NCBI GenBank assembly: GCA_964567745.1
Contig: CAZMNY010000058.1
Location: 1 to 39,489 of the forward strand
DNA: 39,489 nt
Source: CAZMNY01 sp964567745
GTDB taxonomy: Bacteria > Planctomycetota > Planctomycetia > Pirellulales > Pirellulaceae
Direction: 5' to 3'
Shown: positions 32,822-39,489 of the stretch, piece by piece
How the letters are laid out: the number at the start of each line of letters is the position of its first letter
How positions within the stretch are numbered: position 1 is the stretch's first letter
The notes under the pieces: model-generated
What the model was told of the DNA's origin: nothing
The model's database searches: none
The model's input: only the letters and a program-made list of their open reading frames with translations
Program-made: the position numbers and the translations under genes

Positions 32822-34216
32822 TCAAACCAGTTCGCGAATCGGCTCGGCGCGGGTGATGGCGTTCATGACATCGTTTGGGATGCCGCGAGCAAGTCGCAGT
32901 TTTCCGAGATCGAATAGGTTGTGCATCATCGTCGATACCAAGTTGCGTCCCGTGTAGGGATCGGCAAGCGGCTCGCCGCCGTCGCGAGTTGACTGGCCGA
33001 TGACTTGGCCGTCGGTCGCACCTCCGCCGTAGATCATCAGCGGCGTTAAGCGTCCCCAGTGATCGCGTCCACCGCGGTTGTTGAGCTTGGGCGTGCGGCC
33101 CATCTCGCCGGTGCAGACGAGCATGATTTCATCGCTGAGTCCGGAACGCTCGAGGTCTTCGATGAATGCCGAGACAGCGTGTTCGAATGGGCTGGCGACG
33201 TAATCCATTCCCTGATCCATCGGCAAGTTGTTAACGTCCGAATGCATGTCCCACACGAAGGACGTGTTGATCGTCACAAAACCGCAGCCGGCCTGACACA
33301 AGCGGCGTGCTAAGAGGAGCAACTTGCCCAACGAGTTGGCGTGGGCGTTGTAGTGCTTGCGGTTGTTCTTGTAGTTCCATAGCGATGAACGGACCAAGTG
33401 ACTGGTGTCATATCGCTCGACGATTCGCGGGTCCTCTTTGCTCAGATCGAACGCGTCAGCGACGTTGCCGAGAATCACGTTGAACGCCTGCTCTTGAAAA
33501 CGATCCATTCCGTTGAGCGAACCCGACTCGTCCGCGTCTCGCTTGATTCGATCTAGCCCAACCAGCAATTCTCTCCGCGAGTCGAGTCGGTCGCGTGGAA
33601 TGCGGAGCTGCAAATTCTCCTGCATCGCGCTGCCCACGCCAGGAACGAATGGCGCATAGCCGGGGCCGAGCGAGCCGGCTGAACTGAACTGACCGAAGTT
33701 CTTAAATTCACCCGGGCCGTCCGGGTCGACCGCGTTGGGGAAGAGCGCGGTGTTGGTCGGCATGCCGCTTGTCGAATCGGTTGTGCCGACGATTCGCGAG
33801 AAAAGCGAGCCGATGTTCGCGTCGAGTGTTTCCGACGTCACGATGGGTTGGATTCGATGAGCGCTGCTGCCGCTTTGGAATGAGCGAACGACGGCCATTC
33901 GATGAGCGAATTTGGCGAGCTTGGTAAACGTGCCGCCGAATTGCACTCCCGGGATCGAGGTCTGCGTGGCGCCGGTCACGCTTCGGTTGCCAGAGGGAGC
34001 GGACATCTTGGGGTCGAACGTTTCAAACTGAGTTGGGCCGCCTTGCTGAAATAGAAAGATGACCGACTTGCCCGTCACAGGAATGCGGTTGTCCGCGGCG
34101 TCGGCTCGAGCTCTCAAGAGATTGGGAAGCGTCAGTCCGGCCAGACCGAGCGAACCGATACGCAAGAAATCCCGACGCGATGGGTTTCGAGAAAGATCAT
34201 CAGCGAGTGACAGCAT
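32822..34216 (-). CDS. DUF1501 family exported protein (third copy)
   Basis: A 464-aa protein. The ATG at 34216 is chosen because the twin-arginine leader NPSRRDFLRIGSLGLAGLTL follows and GGGGA lies upstream; the open frame to 34258 adds no signal. Family blocks are QQGGPTQFETFDPK, WDMHSDVNNL and GEMGRTPKLNNRGGRDHWG. The TQFET block belongs to the Gln/Phe subtype of DUF1501, unlike the SHQDM subtype at 4648-3344. It stands alone, without a DUF1549/DUF1553 partner next to it in this window. Reaction unknown; periplasmic by the Tat signal. Confidence 0.9.
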   Translation of the reverse strand: MLSLADDLSRNPSRRDFLRIGSLGLAGLTLPNLLRARADAADNRIPVTGKSVIFLFQQGGPTQFETFDPKMSAPSGNRSVTGATQTSIPGVQFGGTFTKLAKFAHRMAVVRSFQSGSSAHRIQPIVTSETLDANIGSLFSRIVGTTDSTSGMPTNTALFPNAVDPDGPGEFKNFGQFSSAGSLGPGYAPFVPGVGSAMQENLQLRIPRDRLDSRRELLVGLDRIKRDADESGSLNGMDRFQEQAFNVILGNVADAFDLSKEDPRIVERYDTSHLVRSSLWNYKNNRKHYNAHANSLGKLLLLARRLCQAGCGFVTINTSFVWDMHSDVNNLPMDQGMDYVASPFEHAVSAFIEDLERSGLSDEIMLVCTGEMGRTPKLNNRGGRDHWGRLTPLMIYGGGATDGQVIGQSTRDGGEPLADPYTGRNLVSTMMHNLFDLGKLRLARGIPNDVMNAITRAEPIRELV

Positions 34217-34460
34217 CTTCGATTCCCCATGCGAGGCGGGCAGTGTGGGAGGGATCACCTATTGTAGCGTCGAGCGTCGCAACTGCGAACATCTTCTGCG
34301 CTTTTCTGCCGATTTACGAAACCCGTGACGATTCCACGCCTGGCTGGACATGTGCAAGTACAAACGTTGCTGCCCGGCCGAAGTCGATCGTGGGCAACCG
34401 CTAGGCGTCTCGCCTGAGGCAACGGGTTACACGTTTTTGCGAGGCAACGTCCCCGCGCGC

Positions 34461-34504
34461 CGTCACAAATTGTGACGCTACACGATGACGTTACACGATG
34501 ACGT
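34461..34504. repeat. 17-bp palindrome and 13-bp tandem duplication after TPR gene
   Basis: CGTCACAAATTGTGACG (34461-34477) is a perfect palindrome with 8-bp arms. Next to it TACACGATGACGT occurs twice in tandem (34479-34491 and 34492-34504), and the second copy encodes the last residues and stop of the TPR protein. The gap 34217-34490 also holds a small AGGCG/CGCCT hairpin (around 34403) and two GAGGCAACG copies, but no convincing gene. Confidence 0.55.
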
Positions 34505-35054
34505 TTGTGAGCGCGCGGAATTCGGGGTCTTGTCGGATTGGGTCGAAGTCAGTTTCGTCGCCGACCAAATCGCGATAATTCGAGTCAATGCTGAACGCCT
34601 CAGCGAGATACTCGACTGCCAACTTGGCGTTTTCAGCCAAGCTCCAATAGCAGGCGAGATTGTAGTGGATGATCGCCGCGTCGGGATCAATCGTGATTGC
34701 TTCTTCCAAGGCTTGAATAGCCAAGTCGAGTCGTTGGCTCCGCTTTTGGCACCAACCCAGGGCGAGCCAGGTGTGCAAGTTGTCGGCGTCTAACTCGGCG
34801 GACGCTTCCAAGGACGCGATCGCTTTGGCATAGTTTTCTTTGACACGATACGCCTGGCCTCGAAGATACAACTCGTGGGCGCGGCGGGGGCCGAAGTGGT
34901 CGAGTCGGTTGAGCGTTTCGATGGCTCGATCCGCGACTCGGTCTCGAACATCCAACGTCAGCGGCCAACGATCCGAAAGCGCCATCACGAGATCGAGATA
35001 GCCTTCCGCTTCGCGGAGCACTTGTTTTCGTCGGATGCGTTTGACGTCAGTCAT
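34491..35054 (-). CDS. TPR-repeat protein
   Basis: A 187-aa soluble protein. The start is ATG 35054, with GGA seven bases upstream; GTG 35066 would add four residues. Two to three tetratricopeptide repeats are visible: HELYLRGQAYRVKENYAKAI, LHTWLALGWCQKRSQRLDLA with ALEEAITIDPD, and IHYNLACYWSLAENAKLAV. It ends FRALTNVIV. No signal or membrane segment is present. TPR proteins are adaptors and no enzymatic role is indicated. It stands alone between a DUF1501 gene and an HDOD gene. Confidence 0.85.
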   Translation of the reverse strand: MTDVKRIRRKQVLREAEGYLDLVMALSDRWPLTLDVRDRVADRAIETLNRLDHFGPRRAHELYLRGQAYRVKENYAKAIASLEASAELDADNLHTWLALGWCQKRSQRLDLAIQALEEAITIDPDAAIIHYNLACYWSLAENAKLAVEYLAEAFSIDSNYRDLVGDETDFDPIRQDPEFRALTNVIV

Positions 35055-35172
35055 GGAATCGTCCACAGCGAGAGCAACGCTCGGTGGCTCGCCAAATTCA
35101 ACAAAAAAGACAGCTGAGTGACGGCTATCGGCGCACGGATGCCGGGTTCAGCTACGCACAAAACCGTTGACA

Positions 35173-35186
35173 TTACATTATTGTAA
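35173..35186. promoter_or_regulatory. TTACA-N4-TGTAA inverted repeat in a gene-free gap
   Basis: TTACATTATTGTAA lies in the gap 35055-35472, immediately after a TTGACA hexamer (35167-35172) on the plus strand. No matching -10 box is seen. It is about 120 bp upstream of the TPR gene on the other strand and could be an operator, but the evidence is thin. Open frames in this gap have no family resemblance, and I see no gene here. Confidence 0.25.
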
Positions 35187-35472
35187 CTTCCGACAAAAAC
35201 GAGCCCAAACGTCTGTTGAAAGATTGCATCCGAAGTCGATGTCAGCAAACCACTAACGGCGATAAATGGAGATTTCCGCTTGCGGCGACGCTTTTGGTTT
35301 CAACGATCATGCGATCGCAACGAACGCACGCCAGCCGATCTGACCCGATCCGACCTGGACGGCCGATGAGACGCGGCGATGGTCACGCGCAAATTGCGAG
35401 TCGTTTCGCGCACGACTCAGCTCGGTTCGTTCGAGGCGCTATTGATGTCCAGCGCTTATGGTGTCGAGACGC

Positions 35473-36375
35473 TTATGATACCGCCGAAGCCTCTTGCCAC
35501 TGCGAGACCAAGCTGCAGGCGTCGTCCGAGAGGCGAAGTACCGGTGCGAATTCGTCGAACAAGGTGTCGACCTGAGACACGGTCTCGCGCAGGGTGTCCG
35601 AGTCGAAGCCGGTTCCTTGTTCGAACAGTTCAATGGTCCGATTCAAATCGGTCCAGCCGCTATCAATACCGGTCGGAAGAAGCGACGAGAGCCCGATCGC
35701 GAACAACGCGGGGTCGGACGATGCATTGTGCTGCCACTGGTCAACTTGGGTGTGGCCTTTGAGCAAGCGTGTGAACGAGCTCGGCAAGCTCCAGCTCGTG
35801 GCCATGATGGCTGCCGCGTCGCCGTGATTCCAGCCAAATCGCTCCTGCTCTAATTCGGACAGTCGCACATTGCCATCCTCGCGACTCTCAAGCAGTTCGG
35901 CGTATTCTTCGGTCAACTCTTTCGCCAACAACGGGATGGCCATGTCTTGCAGCAGGCCTGCTGTAAAAACTTCTTCAACGTCCTTGGATTTGAGTTGTCT
36001 CGCCACTTCTCGTGCGAACAGAGCTCGGCGTAGCGAGTCTTGCCAGAGCGTCTTAACATCCAGCGGGCCGCATTTGGGGTTCGGTATCAGGCTGAAGACG
36101 GCGCTCCATAGCGCGAAGTTGTTGATCGTTCGAACGCCGACCAGCGTAATCGCCAACCGGATGCTGGTCACTTCGTCGGCAAAGCCGAAATACGACGAGT
36201 TGACGAAACGAAGAACTTGTCCCGTCAGTCCGGGATCCGACTCAATGGGTACTGTGAACTCGGGCGGTCCGTTCGTCGGGTCCTGCGAGAGTTCCAACAA
36301 ACGGACGGCACTCTGCGGCAACGCGGGAAGCTGCGACTCGCCAAGCAGTACATCGAGATCGTATCGACCAGTCAT
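35473..36375 (-). CDS. HDOD domain protein
   Basis: A 300-aa protein with an HDOD domain, a relative of HD phosphohydrolases that lacks the metal-binding HD pair. Blocks: LPALPQSAVRLLELSQDP, VLRFVNSSYFG, ITLVGVRTINNFALW, EVFTAGLLQDMAIPLL and FGWNHGDAAAIMATSW. AGG eight bases before the ATG supports the start. HDOD proteins are signalling or regulatory, often in surface attachment or two-component pathways. No fused receiver or GGDEF domain is present. Cytoplasmic. Confidence 0.9.
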   Translation of the reverse strand: MTGRYDLDVLLGESQLPALPQSAVRLLELSQDPTNGPPEFTVPIESDPGLTGQVLRFVNSSYFGFADEVTSIRLAITLVGVRTINNFALWSAVFSLIPNPKCGPLDVKTLWQDSLRRALFAREVARQLKSKDVEEVFTAGLLQDMAIPLLAKELTEEYAELLESREDGNVRLSELEQERFGWNHGDAAAIMATSWSLPSSFTRLLKGHTQVDQWQHNASSDPALFAIGLSSLLPTGIDSGWTDLNRTIELFEQGTGFDSDTLRETVSQVDTLFDEFAPVLRLSDDACSLVSQWQEASAVS

Positions 36376-36678
36376 CTTTTCAACCTATCGGGTCTTTCGT
36401 CGTTCGATCGATTTGGCGCTAGCTGATACTTCGAACGATGCCAACGGGCACACAATGAGTGATGAACCGTAGGTCACGAACGCTTGTCGAGCAAACGATG
36501 ATGTCCGTTTGCAACGTTGTGCGGAGTTGGCAACATGGACAACCAGACTCCGGCGTTGTCTGGCCCCGATTATGCGGGTCGGACGGCCAGGAAACGACTT
36601 GACAAGGCAAAGCGGACGGTTGGCCCAGCGATTGCATTTTCCTAGGGCGATTCTCTTCCAATCGTCGCGAGGTGCTTA

Positions 36679-37044
36679 GTGCATCGAATTTGGTACAAGG
36701 TCTTCGGTGCCCTAATCGTCGCCCCCTGGTTCGTCATACCAAGACCCGCTCCCTCGACCCGGCTTGCAGATAAAGTCCAGGCCGAGGCTGAGGTCGGGGC
36801 TCGAGTCAATCTGCGGCAGGCTGATGCTCGCGCCTCGCAAGCGGCGACACTCGCCTCGGATCCCTGGCGCCGAACGAATCGAGGTTGGGAACGCGCGAGC
36901 CGATGGAATCAGTCTGAGCCAAGGCGGCAGCCGCACGCGATTCACCGAATCCACCCCTGGACCTTCGCCTGCCTGCAGTTCCTGCTGTGCCTTGCGGCGC
37001 TACTGGCCATCGATCGGCGGGCCAATCGGTCCGATTCCGATTGA
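36679..37044 (+). CDS. Possible small membrane protein, hypothetical
   Basis: A 121-aa frame starting with GTG, preceded by GAGG at 36669-36672 with six-base spacing. It has a hydrophobic N-terminal segment (VFGALIVAPWFVI), an Ala/Arg/Glu-rich middle and a hydrophobic C-terminal helix (FACLQFLLCLAALLAI) with a basic tail. The layout is that of a small bitopic or hairpin membrane protein. It is in the same direction as the FecR-like gene that begins 138 bp later. No family is recognised. Another frame is open over the same stretch, so coding is not certain. The region 36376-36678 before it contains no convincing gene. Confidence 0.45.
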   Translation: MHRIWYKVFGALIVAPWFVIPRPAPSTRLADKVQAEAEVGARVNLRQADARASQAATLASDPWRRTNRGWERASRWNQSEPRRQPHAIHRIHPWTFACLQFLLCLAALLAIDRRANRSDSD

Positions 37045-37182
37045 GCTCGTTTTCACGGGAAGTTCAGGGCGCGAATAGCGACGTCCTCGGTCGATTTTTC
37101 GATCTTCTCGCTTTTCTTGTACGAATCCGTGCTCGGACCGCCACTATTACCTTTGGAACCCGAAACTCCGAGGAATGGTGCG

Positions 37183-39408
37183 ATGCGACTGACTTTGCGA
37201 ACCCTGCTTGCCTACATGGATGGGATGCTGGATGACGAGGATACCGAGGCGCTGACTGCGAAGATCGAGGAGAGCAAGTTTGCCCCGGAGTTGATGGATC
37301 GCATTCGAAATGTATTGAAGCAACTGCGGCTTGGCGCGCCGAAATTAGAAGCCAAGGGCGTCAACGACCCCAATCTGGTTGCCGATTATCTCGATGGAAC
37401 GCTCAGCGAAGAGAAGATCTCAAGCTTCGAGCGAATCTGCCTCGATTCCGATTTGAACCTGTCGGAAACCGCCGCCTGTCATCAAATCTTGACGATCTTG
37501 TTGGGTGAACCTGCGAAGTTCAGTCCAGACCTTCGCGAGAGGATCTACCGTATCCCCGATTCGGCCGACGATGACGTGGCCGCGCCGCCCGTTCAAGGCC
37601 CGCCTGTCGAATCCGATGAATCCGAGCCGCCGCTCTCCAAGGATGATATCGACGAACTCGTTGTTCCTCCCCAAACCGCAGGCAAGGGCCCTCTGCTGAC
37701 CGTGCTGGCGATTGCCATCGTCGCTCTGATTCTGCTCGTGCCATGGCCGTTCGCCGACGGATCACTGATCTCAATGTTGATGAACTCAGGCGAACCCGAT
37801 GCAACCGGAACGCCTGAACCGGGTACGCCCGAGCCAGGAGCGCCAGAACCAGTAGCGCCAGAACCAGTAGCGCCAGAACCAGTAGCGCCAGAACCAGTAG
37901 CGCCAGAACCAGGAGCACCAGAACCAGTAGCACCAGAACCAGTAGCACCAGAACCAGTAGCACCAGAACCAGGAGCACCAGAACCTGGAACACCGGAACC
38001 TGGCACGCCCGATCCGAGCAAGCCCGATCCGAGCAAGCCCGATCCTAGAGCGCCGGACCCTGGAACACCGGACCCTGGAACACCGGACCCAGGAACGCCT
38101 GAACCAGGAACGCCTGATCCTGGAACACCGGACCCTGGAACTCCTGAGCCGAGCAAGCCCGAACCTGGAACGCCGCCGGTGAAACCGGGTCCTGTCGTTG
38201 TCGGCGACCCGATGCCGCCTGCGCCTGGGACCGCAACAGCGACGCCCATGCCGAGGATCGAGGTCGGGCGTTTTACGAGCGCCCAACAATTGCTCTTTCG
38301 ATTGAATACGGCGGATGATACGTGGATGCGCGTTGCCCGCACGAGCATGTTGCGGGTTGGCGATGAGTTGGCAAGCCCGGCGAGTTATCGCCCGTCGATC
38401 TCGATGGTTAACGGCGTGCAACTGATCTTCACCGGTCGTTCGAACGCAACGCTGCTCAACCGAGAGATGGCGGACGACACGCCGACGATTCAGTTGCAGC
38501 GAGGCAGAGTGGTGCTGGTCACATCGGGCCGAGCCGGCGCGGCGGTCGTACTTGCGATCCGAGCCAAGCTCGCGCGGATCACGTTTGGCGACGCCGAATC
38601 GACCGTGGCGGTTGACGTGCGCGATTACCTGGTGCCGGGCGCGGCGTTGGGGACTGCGAGCGAAAAAGTCGTCGAGGTCTATCCGCTCGGCGGTACGATC
38701 ACCTGGTCGGAGCCGGGTACCGAGTTGATTGTGCGATCGGGACAGGTCTTGGCGATGACGGACAGCCAGCCAGTCCGAGCGTTTTCGCTACCGACGCCGC
38801 CCGAATGGACTGACATGAAAGTGGCCAGCAGCGTGGCGGCACGAGCGGCGGAGACGCTGGAGCCAGCCGTGGTCGTCGGTCGACCCGCCAGCCTGTCGCT
38901 CCAGGAAAAAGTCAGTTTCCGACAACAAGAAACGGTCGCCCTGGCGACTGATGTTCTCTGTCAAATCGGATCGGTCGAAGCGGCCGTCGCTGCGTTTGGA
39001 AACGAACGCCAACACGCCTATTGGCCACTCCACATCAAGGCGTTGCGCGACGAAATCGCTCGGTCCGCCGAAACGGCCGCGCTGGTCCGCGAAGCGGTGA
39101 CCGTGGCCGACGCCGACAACGCCGACAAGATCATGGCGCTCGTCGTCGGGTACAGCGCCGAGCAACTGGCGGCCGGCAATGCCAAAGAACTCGTCGATCT
39201 GCTCGAGAGCGACAAGATGCACATGCGGGTCCTGGCGTATGAAAACCTCAAGACCATCACCGGCCGCGCCAATTTCTACCAAGCACAGAAAGGCGCGGAG
39301 CGGCAAAAGGACAAGATTCGCTATTGGCGCGAACTGCTCGCTAGCGAGCAAATCGTCTACCCGATTCCGCCGACCGCCCTGCCGAAACGCGATCCCGTCG
39401 CACCCTAA
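37183..39408 (+). CDS. FecR/anti-sigma-like membrane protein with Pro-Glu repeats
   Basis: A 741-aa protein from ATG 37183, with GAGG nine bases upstream. The cytoplasmic N-terminus holds two tandem units like degenerate anti-sigma zinc-finger domains (LLAYMDGMLDDEDTEAL near 10; VADYLDGTLSEEKISSF near 70, followed by CxxxxxxxxxxxxCH). One transmembrane helix lies at about 169-190. Residues 209-328 are 24 pentapeptides of the form xxPEP or xxPDP, a stiff extended stalk. After it comes a FecR-like beta domain at about 365-540 (IQLQRGRVVLVTSG, GGTITWSEPGTELIV) and a helical C-terminus. By analogy with FecR proteins it could couple an outside signal to a sigma factor. No sigma factor gene is adjacent in the window, so this is inference. 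Confidence 0.85.
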   Translation: MRLTLRTLLAYMDGMLDDEDTEALTAKIEESKFAPELMDRIRNVLKQLRLGAPKLEAKGVNDPNLVADYLDGTLSEEKISSFERICLDSDLNLSETAACHQILTILLGEPAKFSPDLRERIYRIPDSADDDVAAPPVQGPPVESDESEPPLSKDDIDELVVPPQTAGKGPLLTVLAIAIVALILLVPWPFADGSLISMLMNSGEPDATGTPEPGTPEPGAPEPVAPEPVAPEPVAPEPVAPEPGAPEPVAPEPVAPEPVAPEPGAPEPGTPEPGTPDPSKPDPSKPDPRAPDPGTPDPGTPDPGTPEPGTPDPGTPDPGTPEPSKPEPGTPPVKPGPVVVGDPMPPAPGTATATPMPRIEVGRFTSAQQLLFRLNTADDTWMRVARTSMLRVGDELASPASYRPSISMVNGVQLIFTGRSNATLLNREMADDTPTIQLQRGRVVLVTSGRAGAAVVLAIRAKLARITFGDAESTVAVDVRDYLVPGAALGTASEKVVEVYPLGGTITWSEPGTELIVRSGQVLAMTDSQPVRAFSLPTPPEWTDMKVASSVAARAAETLEPAVVVGRPASLSLQEKVSFRQQETVALATDVLCQIGSVEAAVAAFGNERQHAYWPLHIKALRDEIARSAETAALVREAVTVADADNADKIMALVVGYSAEQLAAGNAKELVDLLESDKMHMRVLAYENLKTITGRANFYQAQKGAERQKDKIRYWRELLASEQIVYPIPPTALPKRDPVAP
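37807..38166 (+). repeat. 15-bp tandem repeat encoding 24 pentapeptides
   Basis: Twenty-four in-frame 15-bp units encode GTPEP, GAPEP, VAPEP, SKPDP or GTPDP. The first block (37837-37986) has nearly identical GAACCAGTAGCGCCA copies, while the later block has drifted to PDP units. The near-identity of the first block points to recent slippage or unequal recombination, so the copy number may vary between strains. Confidence 0.9.
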
Positions 39409-39489
39409 GTGTATATCGAACGCTCGTTTAACCCCAATACCGTTGAAATTTCAGAAAGTCACGGCTCCTGCTAGAGTTGCGTTGGCACT

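Noticed and set aside
35216..35575. Plus-strand 119-codon frame in the gap before and into the HDOD gene
   Set aside because: Overlaps the HDOD 3' end antisense, has no ribosome-binding site, and its composition is not protein-like.
36599..36604. TTGACA hexamer upstream of the possible small membrane protein
   Set aside because: No acceptable -10 hexamer at 16-18 bp, so a promoter is not supported.
37593..38421. Long minus-strand frames rich in Gly-Ser-Val-Pro or Arg-Phe-Trp opposite the Pro-Glu repeats
   Set aside because: They are antisense readings of the 15-bp tandem repeat of the plus-strand gene, with no start signal and no family match.
1..39489. tRNA, rRNA, CRISPR arrays and prophage genes
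   Set aside because: None of their signatures was seen in any gap; intergenic regions are short and explained by repeats or left blank.

Overview
The window is GC-rich, densely coded bacterial chromosome and looks planctomycetal, probably Pirellulales/Pirellulaceae-like. The main reason is that it carries three DUF1501 proteins and two cytochrome-type DUF1549/DUF1553 proteins, families hugely expanded in Planctomycetes. It also has a PPC-domain secreted protein, a ThuA-type protein and a FecR-like single-pass membrane protein typical of that phylum. The phylum call is inference from gene content. No rRNA, tRNA, CRISPR array or prophage was seen.

Layout. (1) 89-7325, minus: an exported DUF1549/DUF1553 haem protein, a Tat-exported DUF1501 protein and a PPC-domain protein. 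A MITE-like inverted repeat and a hairpin with a T tract lie before the last gene. (2) 7536-8618, plus: an S33-type alpha/beta hydrolase. (3) 8654-11422, minus: an exported isochorismatase-like/ThuA-like fusion and an NAD-dependent epimerase-like protein. (4) 11439-12170: a frameshifted RAYT transposase between two REP-type palindromes. (5) 12230-16562, minus: a small membrane protein and a second DUF1549/DUF1553-DUF1501 pair, the former with a large coiled-coil insert. (6) 16805-20669, minus: a tight three-gene operon encoding an asparagine-synthetase-like ligase without the glutaminase cysteine, a radical SAM protein resembling the archaeosine enzyme RaSEA, and a flavin-dependent-halogenase-like protein. 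Three direct repeats stand just upstream. (7) 20834-29986, minus: an ABC-transporter gene set (GATase-like membrane protein, ATPase, tandem-fused ABC-2 permease, HEAT-repeat protein, secreted esterase) with two TGATG stop/start overlaps. (8) 30066-32714: the EF-P lysylation set, epmB divergent from efp-epmA. (9) 32822-36375, minus: a third DUF1501 protein, a TPR protein and an HDOD protein. (10) 36679-39408, plus: a possible small membrane protein and a FecR/anti-sigma-like protein with 24 Pro-Glu/Asp pentapeptide repeats.

How the parts work together. The EF-P set is a self-contained, well-understood pathway: EpmB makes beta-lysine, EpmA attaches it, and EF-P Lys34 receives it. The DUF1501/DUF1553 pairs encode exported proteins acting in the periplasm with unknown substrates. 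The best candidate for an undescribed system is the ligase / RaSEA-like radical SAM / halogenase-like operon. It resembles a minimal pathway for a small molecule or a modified nucleoside or peptide, and no characterised pathway with this composition is known to me. All functional statements rest on motif reading, with no database search.
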